64,000 nt of DNA from G958296245 sp965262055 (lineage in GTDB: Bacteria; Chloroflexota; Dehalococcoidia; Lucifugimonadales; G958296245). The stretch is taken from NCBI GenBank assembly GCA_965262055.1, contig CBDHEI010000002.1:1612001-1676000 (forward strand), read 5' to 3'. Positions 8,784 through 17,609 of the stretch are shown here, one piece after another (position 1 is the first letter of the stretch; every line of letters begins with the position of its first letter). Made by a program: the position numbers and the translations under genes. The notes under the pieces are model-generated. The model worked only from the letters and a program-made list of their open reading frames with translations, did no database searches and was not told the DNA's origin.

Positions 8784-10574
8784 CTAGGTCCTGCCGAACT
8801 CGCGCTCTAGCTGCGACGTGCTCAGGTGCACCATCGTCGGCCTGCCGTGGGGGCAGGTGTTCGGCTGCCTGCAGGCTTCTAGCTGTCGTGTGAGCTCCAT
8901 CATCTCCTGTAGCGAGAGGGTCTTGCCGGCCCTGATCGCGCCGTGGCAGGCGATGGAGTAGGCTGCGCGCTCCCCCCACGTTTCGTAGCCGCCCCCTTCC
9001 TCCATGGAGTCGAGCACGTCGGCAAGGCCCTCGGCCGGACTGCCCGCAGAGAGCGCCGCAGGTACGCCGCGCAGCAGGTACGTAGGGCCGCCGAAGGGCT
9101 CTATGGCGAATCCCAGCCACTCAATCACCTCACCCTGGGACTCCACCAGCGCCTTGTGCGCCGGGCTCAGATCGACCGGGACGGGCTCCATTAGCCCCTG
9201 TACCTCAGCGGCACTGTCCGACGCGCGGGCCGTGACCTCTTCGAAAAGCACACGCTCGTGGGCGGCGTGCTGGTCGATGAGGTATACGCCGTCGGGGCCC
9301 TCGGCGGCGATGTAGGTGTTCTGGGCCTGGCCCAGCACCCTGAGCGCCGGAAGCACGTTGCGCGGCGTCATGTCCTGCGTGAAGGCGTGCCGGTCCGTTT
9401 GCTCGGAGGTTTGCGGCAGGGCTTCGGCAGTCGCCTCCGGCGCCTCGCGCCGCGCCGTCCGGTTCGGTGCCGGGGTCAGCGCCACGATCGGGGCGTCCGC
9501 CAGCGGGGGGGAATGCGAAGGCGGCGGGGCCGGATGTGGCACAGACGTCAACGTGGGCACCGGGGAGTAGGCGGTCAGGGTCCTGCGCACGGCGCGTTGA
9601 AGCGCCGAGAACACTAGCCCCTCGCGGTGAAACCTGACGTCCGTCTTGGATGGGTGGACGTTGACGTCGACGTCCTCGTAGGGCAGGGTGATGTTCACGG
9701 CTGCGAGTGGGAAACGCCGCTCCATGAGGAAGCCTCGGTAGGCGTCTTCCACAGCGAAGGTCAGCGTCCGGCTCTGTATCCACCTGCCGTTCACGAACAG
9801 GGTTATCTGGCTCCGGTTGGGACGCGTGACAGACGGAGGACTGATCATGCCGCTCGCCTGGGCCCTGGCAGCCTCCTCGTCCGGCCCCTCGGGTTCGTAC
9901 GCCTCGATCTCCAGCATCGCCTCGCCGATTTCCGTCCGGTAGACCGCCGCTATCGCCTCCCGCAAGCTCCCCGAGCCGGGGCTGGAGAATGCCAGGGAGC
10001 CGTCGATGGTGAGTTGGAACTTTACTCCGGGGTAGGCGAGCGAGTAGCGTGTTACCAGGGCCTGAATGCGCGAGCCCTCCGTCGTCGCCGTGCGGAGAAA
10101 CTTGAGGCGTGCCGGAAAGCTCCTGAAGAGCTGGCGGACAGTGATGCTAGTGCCCTTCGGGGCCGCGTCGACGTGCTTGCCGAGGGTCTTGCCGTCCGCG
10201 ACCTCGATCCGAGTCCCGGTCTCCTCGCCCGCAGTCCGCGTCACCATAGTGACCCTCGACACCGTGGCGATGCTGGGCAGAGCCTCCCCACGGAAGCCCA
10301 GGGTGGCTATCGACTCGAGGTCCCGTGTGGTCTCCAGCTTGCTTGTGGCGAATCGTCTGAAGGCCAGGACGACCTCGTCTGCCGGGATGCCGGAGCCGTT
10401 GTCGACGACACTCATGTAGTCGACGCCGCCGGCCCTGATCGTCACGGAGACCGAGGTCGAGCCAGCGTCGAGGGAGTTCTCCACGAGCTCCTTGACCACA
10501 GCGGCCGGTCGGTCGATCACCTCTCCGGCGGCTATCTTGGTCGAGACGTCGCGGGGCAGCAGTCTGATAGCCAT
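8784..10574 (-). CDS. mutL: DNA mismatch repair protein MutL
   Basis: Matchmaker ATPase and probable nicking endonuclease of mismatch repair. The GHKL ATPase motifs are complete: ELVENSLDAG near residue 32, DNGSGIP near 58 and GFRGEAL at 93-99. The C-terminal domain keeps the metal-binding endonuclease motif DQHA-x2-E-x4-E near residue 434 and the CPHGRP motif near 573, so this MutL should cut DNA itself, as in bacteria lacking MutH. The frame is open further upstream, but ATG 10574 gives the standard N-terminus MAIRLLPRDVSTKIAAGEVI. mutS is not in the window. It diverges from the next gene across about 70 bases. Confidence 0.95.
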   Translation of the reverse strand: MAIRLLPRDVSTKIAAGEVIDRPAAVVKELVENSLDAGSTSVSVTIRAGGVDYMSVVDNGSGIPADEVVLAFRRFATSKLETTRDLESIATLGFRGEALPSIATVSRVTMVTRTAGEETGTRIEVADGKTLGKHVDAAPKGTSITVRQLFRSFPARLKFLRTATTEGSRIQALVTRYSLAYPGVKFQLTIDGSLAFSSPGSGSLREAIAAVYRTEIGEAMLEIEAYEPEGPDEEAARAQASGMISPPSVTRPNRSQITLFVNGRWIQSRTLTFAVEDAYRGFLMERRFPLAAVNITLPYEDVDVNVHPSKTDVRFHREGLVFSALQRAVRRTLTAYSPVPTLTSVPHPAPPPSHSPPLADAPIVALTPAPNRTARREAPEATAEALPQTSEQTDRHAFTQDMTPRNVLPALRVLGQAQNTYIAAEGPDGVYLIDQHAAHERVLFEEVTARASDSAAEVQGLMEPVPVDLSPAHKALVESQGEVIEWLGFAIEPFGGPTYLLRGVPAALSAGSPAEGLADVLDSMEEGGGYETWGERAAYSIACHGAIRAGKTLSLQEMMELTRQLEACRQPNTCPHGRPTMVHLSTSQLEREFGRT

Positions 10575-10644
10575 CTCGGTGATATAGTACAGTGTGGCAA
10601 AGGGTGGGTGAAGCCGCTCCCGCCCGTTCCCCGTGGAGGACGAC

Positions 10645-11601
10645 TTGACCATCCGCCCGGCCCTCGTGAATGTCCTGGAAGCGCGCCAGCGTATTTCTCC
10701 CCACCTGTCGCGTACGCCGCTGCACCGATACCGGAGCCTCGACGAGCTTCTTGGCGCGGAAGTGCACGTCAAGCACGAGAACCACCAGCTACTTGGCTCC
10801 TTCAAGATGAGGGGCGCGCTCAACGTGGTGTCGCTGCTGGACGACGAACAGCGAGCGCGGGGGGTTATAGCCGCGAGCAGCGGCAACTTCGGGCAGGGGG
10901 TCGCGTACGCCGCGTCCGTCTTCGGGGTCCAGGCCAACATCGCGCTGCCGGTGGACGCGAACCCAGGGAAGGTCGCGTCGATACGCCGGCTGGGTGCCAA
11001 CGTGATCTGCCACGGCGAGGTCTTCGACGACGCCCGAGAGCACGCGGAGCGCCTCGCGCGGGAGGAGGGATACCACTATATCCACTCCGCCAACGAGCCG
11101 GCCCTGGTCCACGGCGTCGCGACCTGCGCGCTGGAGGTCGTGGAGGACCTGCCCGACGTTGACGTGTTCATAGTGCCGGTCGGCGGGGGCAGTGGGGCGT
11201 GCGGCGCCTGCGTGGTGGCCAAGTCGATCGACCCGGCGAAGCAGGTGATCGGAGTGCAGGCGGAAGCGGCCCCGGCGGCCTACCTGTCGTGGAAGGAGCG
11301 CCGCATCGTCGAGTCGAGGATGGAGACGGTAGCAGAGGGGCTGGCGACCCGTGTCGGATTCGAGATGACGCAGCAGATCCTATGGGAGATGCTGGACGAC
11401 TTCCTGCTCGTATCCGAGCGGGAGATGGACGAGGCTGTGGTGCTGAACCTGGAGCATACTCACAACCTGACGGAGCACGCCGGCGCCGCTCCGCTCGCGG
11501 CCGCGTTGAAGATCAGGGACCGGCTGGCGGGCAAGAAGGTGGTCCTGATCATGAGCGGCGGCAACATAACGGTGGAACAGCTACGCTCCGCGTTGCATTG
11601 A
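10645..11601 (+). CDS. PLP-dependent threonine dehydratase / serine racemase-like enzyme
   Basis: Fold-type II pyridoxal-phosphate enzyme of about 318 residues without a C-terminal ACT domain, so more like catabolic threonine dehydratase or serine racemase than biosynthetic IlvA. The PLP lysine is Lys54 in GSFKMRGA. SSGNFGQG is the substrate loop, VGGGSGACG the phosphate loop, and MSGGN lies near the end. TTG 10645 is preferred because GGAGG lies five bases before it; GTG 10633 is the alternative. Its 3' end overlaps the convergent pterin dehydratase gene by 21 bases. Confidence 0.88.
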   Translation: MTIRPALVNVLEARQRISPHLSRTPLHRYRSLDELLGAEVHVKHENHQLLGSFKMRGALNVVSLLDDEQRARGVIAASSGNFGQGVAYAASVFGVQANIALPVDANPGKVASIRRLGANVICHGEVFDDAREHAERLAREEGYHYIHSANEPALVHGVATCALEVVEDLPDVDVFIVPVGGGSGACGACVVAKSIDPAKQVIGVQAEAAPAAYLSWKERRIVESRMETVAEGLATRVGFEMTQQILWEMLDDFLLVSEREMDEAVVLNLEHTHNLTEHAGAAPLAAALKIRDRLAGKKVVLIMSGGNITVEQLRSALH

Positions 11602-11937
11602 GTTGAACAGCTCGTCGGTCTTGGCCGCCATGATGAAGTCGTTGCGGTGCAGGCCCCTGATCTTGTGGGTCCACCAAGCGACGTTGACACGGCCCCACTC
11701 CACCGTAAGCCGCGGGTGATGTCCCTCTTCCTCCGCCGCCTCGCCGACGCGGTCGGCGAGTTCCATGGCGGCGGCGAAGCCTTTGACCTGGAAGGTGCGG
11801 TCGAGTCTCTTGATGCCGTCGTCCTCGGTCAGCCGCCAGTCAGGCACCACCGGGTGGAGCTCTGCTATCTCCTCGTCTGTCACTTTCGGAGAGTCCCTGC
11901 GGCAGGCCACGCACTTCTCTCTATATAGCGTCGTCAT
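11581..11937 (-). CDS. Pterin-4a-carbinolamine dehydratase
   Basis: 118-residue PCD/DCoH-family enzyme that recycles 4a-hydroxytetrahydrobiopterin. The signature EGHHP (72-76), the W-x-x-V segment and the TH-x-x-x-GL tail (His91) are all present. ATG is preceded by AGGAGG. No phenylalanine hydroxylase is in the window; stand-alone PCDs also occur in bacteria with molybdopterin enzymes. The N-terminal CVAC pair is an extension. Confidence 0.93.
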   Translation of the reverse strand: MTTLYREKCVACRRDSPKVTDEEIAELHPVVPDWRLTEDDGIKRLDRTFQVKGFAAAMELADRVGEAAEEEGHHPRLTVEWGRVNVAWWTHKIRGLHRNDFIMAAKTDELFNSMQRGA

Positions 11938-11986
11938 ACGGGGTTCCTCCTACATGCTTCGAATCTGGCGCGGTGCGCCCTCAGGT

Positions 11987-12001
11987 CATTATCGTATAAT
12001 G
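11987..12001. promoter_or_regulatory. Palindromic TATAAT box between divergent genes
   Basis: CATTAT-CGT-ATAATG is a perfect 6-base inverted repeat containing a consensus TATAAT (11995-12000) facing galU. It lies between the divergent pterin dehydratase and galU. No good -35 box is visible on either strand, so it could be a promoter or an operator. Confidence 0.4.
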
Positions 12002-12096
12002 CGCTCCGGCTCGCTACGGATGGAGTGCGGGTCCGACGCGGGCTTTCTCGTGGAGGTTGCCATGCCCGACAGCTTGCGGTCTCCGGCGGCCCCTGA

Positions 12097-12957
12097 ATGA
12101 AGGTTGGGACGGCGGTCATACCGGCGGCTGGCTTGGGGACTCGCTTTCTACCTACGACCAGGTCCGTGCCCAAGGTGCTGCTCCCTGTCGTGGACACGCC
12201 GGTCATCCATCTGGCCGTGGCGGAGGCCGCGGCGGCTGGGATAGGCAGGGTTGTAGTGGTCGTATCTCCTGGCCAGGAGGCCGTAGCCAACTACTTCCGG
12301 GAGACGCCCGGCTTGGAGGAGGCCCTGCGAAGGCAGGGAAGGGAAGAGCTGCTCGATCTGATGGTCGAGACGGCGAGGCTGGCCGAAGTCGAAAGTGTGG
12401 TGCAGGAGGAGGCCCTAGGGCTGGGCAACGCCGTGCTCACGTCGCGCCCGCTCGTCGGGGACGAGCCCTTTGTGGTCATCCTACCAGACGATGTGATATG
12501 GGGCAGGCCGCCGACCATCGGCGTCATGGCGGAGATGGCCGATGGGATGGGCGGGAGCGTCATAGCAGTCAGAGAGGCGCCCCGTGAGCAGCTTTCCTCC
12601 CTCGGCGTGGTGGACGCAGCGCCTATCGGCGAGCAAGTATACGAGGTGCGCGGCATGGTGGAGAAGCCGAGGCCTGAGGACGCCCCCTCCAACTTGGCTA
12701 TTGTGGGAAGGTACGTGCTGGCTCCGGAGGTATTCGACCTGCTGGAGAGTACCCCGCCCGGAGCCGGCGGGGAGATACAGCTTACGGACGCCGTGGCCGC
12801 CCTGCTGCCGTCGCAGAGGGTGTACGCCTACCGCTTTCCCGGGTCCCACGTGGACGTGGGGACGCCGTCCGGGCTGCTGAAGGCGTCCATCTACGAGTCC
12901 CTGCAGAGGCCTGGGCTTGCCGAGGAGATCAGGGCGTGGCTCTCCGGCCTCGCCTAG
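12097..12957 (+). CDS. galU: UTP-glucose-1-phosphate uridylyltransferase
   Basis: Makes UDP-glucose for cell-envelope polysaccharides. The 286 residues open with the nucleotide-binding motif AAGLGTRFLP and RSVPKVLLPVVD. The family VEKP motif and the HVDVGTP region near the C-terminus are present. The first residue of the usual TKS triad is changed (TTRSVPK). No clear ribosome-binding site precedes the ATG. It lies 64 bases before thyX on the same strand. Confidence 0.92.
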   Translation: MKVGTAVIPAAGLGTRFLPTTRSVPKVLLPVVDTPVIHLAVAEAAAAGIGRVVVVVSPGQEAVANYFRETPGLEEALRRQGREELLDLMVETARLAEVESVVQEEALGLGNAVLTSRPLVGDEPFVVILPDDVIWGRPPTIGVMAEMADGMGGSVIAVREAPREQLSSLGVVDAAPIGEQVYEVRGMVEKPRPEDAPSNLAIVGRYVLAPEVFDLLESTPPGAGGEIQLTDAVAALLPSQRVYAYRFPGSHVDVGTPSGLLKASIYESLQRPGLAEEIRAWLSGLA

Positions 12958-13021
12958 ACCGGCGGATGCGGTATCCTATGTCCGCCCTCAGGCGGAGCCA
13001 AGGGGGTGGGGGTCTAACGAA

Positions 13022-13834
13022 ATGCGCCTGATATCCGAGCCGTCGGTCTACCTGGTAACCCGTCCCAGCGTCGACTGGGAGATGGTGGCCGCCTTCCTGG
13101 AGGACGAGGGCCTTCCGCCCGTTCCCGACAGCATCCGCGCGGGTCGGGACGAGTCGTCTGCCGTCGTGGAGATCTCGGCCCGGCTCTGCTACATGAGCTT
13201 CGGCAGGGGGCGGCGGGACATCGGCGAGTTCATAAACAACCTGCTGTCGAAGGGCGACGGCAGCGTATTCGAGCACGTCAATTACGGCTTCGTCTTCACC
13301 GGCGTATCCCGGTCGCTGACCCATGAGTTGGTCCGCCACAGGGCCGGATTTGCCTACAGCCAGCGTTCGCAGCGCTTCGTCAGCGAATCGGACAGCCCCT
13401 TCGTGTTACCCCCGGTCCTATCCCAGGCGCCCTACGACGAGGAAGAGGGTGCCGGAGAGGCCAGGAGGCTGCTGGAGGATGCCCTGGAGCAGGCGTCCAC
13501 GGCCTACGAGGACCTCGTCTCGGCGTTGAATAAGGTCATACCCGAAGACCGTTTCGAGCAGAAGACCGACAGGCGCAAGGCGGTGCGGCAGGCGGCGCGC
13601 GCGGTGCTGCCGAACGCCACGGAGACAAAGATATTCGTGACAGCCAACGTACGCGCGTGGCGCCACTTCATCGAGATGAGAGGAGCCGCCTACGCCGATT
13701 GGGAGATCAGGCGGCTGGCCCTCAGGGTGCTGAAGATACTGGGAGAGGAGTCCCCATTACTCTTCGGCGACTTCGAGGTCTCCGAACTCCCCGACGGCAC
13801 CAGCATAGCGGAGTCGAAGTACCCCAAGGTCTGA
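13022..13834 (+). CDS. thyX: Flavin-dependent thymidylate synthase
   Basis: Methylates dUMP to dTMP using FAD, NADPH and methylene-tetrahydrofolate. The ThyX signature RHR-x(7)-RSQR lies at residues 105-118, with an unusual AGFAYSQ insert in place of the usual TASVNEQS-type text. The 270-residue length is typical. ATG 13022 is chosen because the extra frame upstream shows no similarity. A strong hairpin terminator follows. Confidence 0.95.
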   Translation: MRLISEPSVYLVTRPSVDWEMVAAFLEDEGLPPVPDSIRAGRDESSAVVEISARLCYMSFGRGRRDIGEFINNLLSKGDGSVFEHVNYGFVFTGVSRSLTHELVRHRAGFAYSQRSQRFVSESDSPFVLPPVLSQAPYDEEEGAGEARRLLEDALEQASTAYEDLVSALNKVIPEDRFEQKTDRRKAVRQAARAVLPNATETKIFVTANVRAWRHFIEMRGAAYADWEIRRLALRVLKILGEESPLLFGDFEVSELPDGTSIAESKYPKV

Positions 13835-13864
13835 CGCCCGCGTATCTCCCAGGTCCGCCACAAA

Positions 13865-13904
13865 AGAACAGGGGAGGCGCCTTTCAAGGCGTCTCCCCTG
13901 TTCT
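13865..13904. terminator. Bidirectional hairpin terminator
   Basis: AGAACAGGGGAGGCGCCTT (13865-13883) pairs with 13886-13904 with a single G:T mismatch, giving a near-perfect 19-base stem. An A-run precedes it and a T-rich stretch follows. It separates thyX from the convergent sensor-like gene and can serve both strands. Confidence 0.9.
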
Positions 13905-13925
13905 ACTTACGTAATCCTTTAGGTG

Positions 13926-15014
13926 CTAGGCGGTGGCTTTCGCGCGCCCCCGCACTACCAGCAGTCCGCCGCCAACCAGCAGGATGGCCGAGGCGATAAG
14001 GGCCAACTGGGCCAGGAACGGTACGGCCTCGTCGCCAACTGAGATGGTGTATAGAGGCGGACCCGGCTGCAGAACGAAGGTTGCCATTAGCTGGGCCTGC
14101 CGGGTGACGCCAGGGACACCCTCAAAGGTGGAGCCTACGGCGTCCGACCCGTTGAGCGAGGCCTCGAGGTTGGTGATTAGCGAGCCGGAATCTGTCAGCC
14201 CAGCCGAGGGTCCCAGTAAGACTTTGTCTATGAGGTCGACGTTATCGGTCTCAAGTAGCCGGTCCCCGGTGGTCTTGGCGTTGTTGACGCGGGTGGTGAT
14301 GCCGTTCGCCTGCTCCATCAGGCTTGCCGAGTGGGCCACCATGGTCTCGACGTCGGGAGCCCTGTTGGCCGCCCTAGTTGCCTCGTCGGTGACGGCGGTG
14401 ACCGCGTCTAGTATCGCCGGCAGATTGTCCAGGGAGTCCTGAACCGCCTGCTTGGTGGTCGCCAGATCGTCTTCGCCGAAGCCGTCGCGGGCCATGCTGG
14501 CGGGGGCAAGACCGGTCTCCAGCGCCATCGCCAAGTCGCTTACGAGCCCTTCGCCGCTGACCAGGGTCCTGATATGGCCCATGATCGATATGGGAATCAC
14601 CGCGGAGTATGCCAGGACACCCGAAGGATCGGGGTCGTCGTCCGGTACGGGCTCTTCGGTAATCACGACGACGCTAAACGTGGCGATGAGGTCGTCGCCG
14701 GTAGCCGACGTGTAGGTGTGGCTGATGGAGCCGTCCTCGGAGACCTCCATGACGCCCGTGCTCATCTTGATCTTGCCGCCGTCCGAGACGAGCCATCCTT
14801 CGTAGACCAACCCGTCGGCGAGCGGCGCCACGTTGGTCAACTCATAGGTGATCGAGTCGTTGAGGGTATCATCGTCCGAGTTGGAGATGACTGCGGTGCC
14901 GGAGAACACGCCCTCCATCTCTTCATCCGCTTCCTGGGCTAGAACTGTACCCATGCTGACCGCGAGCATGACAGCGGCAGCAAATAGGACCAGTAGCCTC
15001 TTCGGGTTGGTCAT
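13926..15014 (-). CDS. Secreted, membrane-anchored protein with RskA-like sensor domain
   Basis: 362 residues. A signal peptide (about 1-27) is followed by an extracellular part and a C-terminal membrane helix with a short basic tail. The N-terminal domain contains VYEGWLVSDGGKIKMSTG and an E-D-G turn. This follows the same pattern as VYQVWLTKDGAMYSAGTF in the anti-sigma factor encoded just upstream, so it looks like a detached copy of the anti-sigma-K outer domain. The second half is predicted helical and polar. ATG 15014 has AAGGAG eight bases upstream. Function unknown; it may be a regulon product or a co-sensor of the ECF system. Confidence 0.8.
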   Translation of the reverse strand: MTNPKRLLVLFAAAVMLAVSMGTVLAQEADEEMEGVFSGTAVISNSDDDTLNDSITYELTNVAPLADGLVYEGWLVSDGGKIKMSTGVMEVSEDGSISHTYTSATGDDLIATFSVVVITEEPVPDDDPDPSGVLAYSAVIPISIMGHIRTLVSGEGLVSDLAMALETGLAPASMARDGFGEDDLATTKQAVQDSLDNLPAILDAVTAVTDEATRAANRAPDVETMVAHSASLMEQANGITTRVNNAKTTGDRLLETDNVDLIDKVLLGPSAGLTDSGSLITNLEASLNGSDAVGSTFEGVPGVTRQAQLMATFVLQPGPPLYTISVGDEAVPFLAQLALIASAILLVGGGLLVVRGRAKATA

Positions 15015-15120
15015 GCTAAGTTCTCCTTCTTGACAAGGGTCTTCCACGTAGACGAGGTTACATTACCACAACGCGGGCAGTGTGCAAAGACTCTTGGGGC
15101 GTCTGTCGGGGAGAAATTTC

Positions 15121-15906
15121 CTACATGCCGCCCGAGAGAACTCTCCGTCCGGTGGGTCCGGGGCTGCCTCCGGACCTCTCGACGGTGATAATTATCGCTT
15201 CGAGGTCGGGTGGTGGAGCGATCAGCCGGAGGCGTGCCTGGCCGTATCCGGCATCGTCTACGGAGAAGGTGCCGGCGCTGTACATGGCGCCGTCCTTGGT
15301 GAGCCATACCTGGTAGACCTTGTCTGCAGGGAGCAGTGGCATCTGGCGTACCGCAAGGAAGGCGCCTCCGCCGCCTGGGGGCAATAGCAGCACGCCGCGC
15401 GCGTCCGTACCAATTCCCTCCAGCAGGCTTATAGAGACCCCTGGCTGCAGGCCAAGAGGGTCGAGGAACAGTTGCTGGTCTACCAGCTCGATCAACTCGG
15501 GACTGCCCGTGACCTCCCCGGCGAGAGTACTTGCAGGCCGGCCGACTTGGCCAAGGCGCCCGCTGTACCAGACGCCGCCCAGGACGACGCCCACCAGCAG
15601 GGTGACCGCCACCGCCGGCGCGGAGTGGGCCGCCAGGCCGCGGCCTAGGGCGCTCAGCCGGCCCAGCCAGCCCCGCCTTCCATGCCTCGCCATATCGGCT
15701 TCGACACGCGCAAGAAGTTTCTTTTTGACCCGGAGAGGTGCTGGCTCCATGGAAGATAGCCTCACTAACAGCTCGCTCTCGGCGTCTATCCTGGACATGC
15801 ATTGGGGACAGGCGGCAGCGTGGCCGCTCATCTCCTCCGTCTCCGCTGGACCGAGCTCGCCGAGCAGGTACGGGACGGTAAGCTCTTCGGCCTCTCTACA
15901 GTCCAT
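15121..15906 (-). CDS. Anti-sigma factor, zinc-finger and RskA-type
   Basis: 261-residue membrane protein expected to hold the ECF sigma factor inactive. The cytoplasmic N-terminus has the anti-sigma zinc motif H-x3-C-x2-C (His29, Cys33, Cys36). One membrane helix lies at about 96-115, followed by an outer RskA-like domain with the YQVWL segment. Its start overlaps the sigma gene stop by 11 bases, so the two are probably translated together. Outer-signal proteolysis is the usual release mechanism in this family; no protease is encoded nearby. Confidence 0.9.
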   Translation of the reverse strand: MDCREAEELTVPYLLGELGPAETEEMSGHAAACPQCMSRIDAESELLVRLSSMEPAPLRVKKKLLARVEADMARHGRRGWLGRLSALGRGLAAHSAPAVAVTLLVGVVLGGVWYSGRLGQVGRPASTLAGEVTGSPELIELVDQQLFLDPLGLQPGVSISLLEGIGTDARGVLLLPPGGGGAFLAVRQMPLLPADKVYQVWLTKDGAMYSAGTFSVDDAGYGQARLRLIAPPPDLEAIIITVERSGGSPGPTGRRVLSGGM

Positions 15907-16570
15907 GCTCCATCGACTCTCGGCCCTTGGTGCCCAGTACGCCCCGCAGCTTCCTCATTGCCAGGCGCATCCTCGTCTTGACCGTTCCAAGGGGCTGATC
16001 CAGCTTGGAGGCTATCTCCGAGTGGGTCAGCCCGCCGTAATAGGCGAGCACTACCACCTCTCGCTGCTCCGGTCTGAGGGCTGACATAGCCTTCTTGATC
16101 TCGTCCCTCACCACCTGCAGGGCCGCATGCTTGATGGGGTCGTTGTGGCCGTTGTCGGGCTGGTTCAACATGTCCACTTCCCGGCCCACGAGCGGCTGCT
16201 CCCGCCTCTTACGCTTTCTGACCTCGTCGATGACCCTGTGATGCCCGATGCTGAAGAGCCAGGATGTCACCTTACCCTTTTCCGGGGAGTAGCTGGATGC
16301 CCGCCGCCACACGTTGAAGAATGTGTCCTGTGCCGCCTCCTCGGCCGCACCAGGGTCTCGCAGTATGTTGACGGCCAAGGCGTACACGGCCCCCGAATAC
16401 CTGTCGTACAGCGCCTCCAGCGCCTGCCGACTCCCTCCCGCTATCGCGGCGATCAGTTCTTCGTCGCTCGGCGGCGAACTCTCTTCAGCCGTTTCGCCAG
16501 CCCGCACCGGTATGTACGAGTTTGAGGTGGCTGTCGGATTCTTGGATTTTGGGGCTGTCGTTCTTGCCAT
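15896..16570 (-). CDS. ECF RNA polymerase sigma factor
   Basis: 224-residue sigma-70-family factor with region 2 (about residues 52-122, LYDRYSGAVYALAVNIL through SWLFSIGHHRVIDEVRKRKRR) and region 4 (about 164-212, with the helix-turn-helix THSEIASKLDQPLGTVKTR). Regions 1 and 3 are absent, as in ECF factors. Pairing with an RskA-type anti-sigma factor places it near the SigK/SigL group. ATG 16570 has AAAGGAG eight bases upstream. The first 35 residues are a basic, low-complexity extension. Confidence 0.93.
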   Translation of the reverse strand: MARTTAPKSKNPTATSNSYIPVRAGETAEESSPPSDEELIAAIAGGSRQALEALYDRYSGAVYALAVNILRDPGAAEEAAQDTFFNVWRRASSYSPEKGKVTSWLFSIGHHRVIDEVRKRKRREQPLVGREVDMLNQPDNGHNDPIKHAALQVVRDEIKKAMSALRPEQREVVVLAYYGGLTHSEIASKLDQPLGTVKTRMRLAMRKLRGVLGTKGRESMEHGL

Positions 16571-16591
16571 GACGACGCTCCTTTGGGTTGT

Positions 16592-16617
16592 CTTGTCCCC
16601 TGATGGGGCTCGACAAG
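16592..16617 (-). promoter_or_regulatory. Inverted repeat in sigma-gene leader
   Basis: CTTGT and CCCC (16592-16600) face GGGG (16605-16608) and ACAAG (16613-16617), with a four-base bulge. It lies just upstream of the sigma-factor ribosome-binding site, where an autoregulated promoter or a leader hairpin would be expected. Confidence 0.35.
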
Positions 16618-16655
16618 TACAACGGCCGCGCCCGGCGGAGGTTAGGCGGGGCGGG

Positions 16656-17369
16656 TCAGTCGCTGCCCAGGACGGCCTCCTGCGTCCGCAGCAGGGATGA
16701 TATACCAGACTCGGCCAAGGCGAGAATCTCGTCAAGGGCGCTCCGTGAGAAAGAGCCGTTTTCGGCAGTCCCCTGGACCTCGACCAGCTCGCCCCTGCCG
16801 GTCATCACGATGTTGAAGTCTACCTCGGCCCTGGAGTCCTCCTCGTAGGACAAGTCCAGGAGTGGCTTTCCTTCCACTATGCCTACGCTCGTGGAAGCCA
16901 CGGCGTACCTGATCGGCGAATCGCCCAGCTTTCCGCCGCGGACCAGCCCATCCACTGCTCTGTGGAGGGCCACGTAGGCCCCGGTTATGGCCGCGGTCCT
17001 CGTGCCCCCGTCCGCCTGGAGCACGTCGCAGTCGACGGTGAGCGTGCGCTCGCCCAGGCGCTGCAGGTCCACAGCGGCCCTGAGCGACCTGCCGATGAGG
17101 CGCTGGATCTCCTGAGTGCGGCCCCGGTTGCCACGGACCTCCCTGGGCGTCCTCGTATGGGTGGACCTGGGGAGCATGCTGTACTCGGCCGTTACCCAGC
17201 CCTGACCCGTGCCTCTCAGGAATGGCGGTGTCCCGTCTTCGACGCTGACCGCGCAGAGAACGCGCGTGCGTCCGGCCTCGATCAGTGCCGAGCCCTCGGC
17301 GAACTCCTGCACGTCCGTGGTGATGCGGACGTCTCTGAGCTGTGCTGGCGTCCTGCCGTCCAAGCGCAA
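16656..17369 (-). CDS. rph: Ribonuclease PH
   Basis: Phosphorolytic 3'-5' exoribonuclease that trims tRNA precursors. The 237-residue protein has the N-terminal MRLDGRTPAQLR, the GWVTAEYSMLPRST segment, RGRTQEIQRLIGRSLRA, and DVLQADGGTRTAAITGAY, all diagnostic of Rph. Translation probably starts at TTG 17369. Rather than being near a purine or rdgB gene, it lies upstream of the sigma operon, 85 bases away on the same strand. Confidence 0.95.
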   Translation of the reverse strand: MRLDGRTPAQLRDVRITTDVQEFAEGSALIEAGRTRVLCAVSVEDGTPPFLRGTGQGWVTAEYSMLPRSTHTRTPREVRGNRGRTQEIQRLIGRSLRAAVDLQRLGERTLTVDCDVLQADGGTRTAAITGAYVALHRAVDGLVRGGKLGDSPIRYAVASTSVGIVEGKPLLDLSYEEDSRAEVDFNIVMTGRGELVEVQGTAENGSFSRSALDEILALAESGISSLLRTQEAVLGSD

Positions 17370-17397
17370 CCGTCATCCCCTCTTCCTGAATGCGGCG

Positions 17398-17406
17398 AGT
17401 ATAGCA
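17398..17406 (-). promoter_or_regulatory. Extended -10 promoter for rph
   Basis: TGCTATACT on the minus strand (17406-17398) matches an extended -10 element (TGn plus TATACT) about 30 bases before the rph start. No -35 box is recognisable. Confidence 0.5.
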
Positions 17407-17609
17407 GACCGGATCGAGCGGGCCGGCCCGCGAAGAGCCTCACCCGAAAAGTGTACCGGGGCCGCCGTCTTGCAAGACCATGCGCTTTTCGGCAATATAG
17501 AGTACGCGTCGGCTGCGAATCGTTGAGCCCCAGCCCGAATGACGAGGACGGCTTTGCGCGATCTTGAGACGCCGGCCCCTGCGCTGGCCGAAGGACTCGA
17601 AGCACAGAC

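Noticed and set aside
9627..11162. 511-residue plus-strand open frame
   Set aside because: Antisense shadow of mutL continuing into the dehydratase region; no start signal, no domain pattern, compositionally biased.
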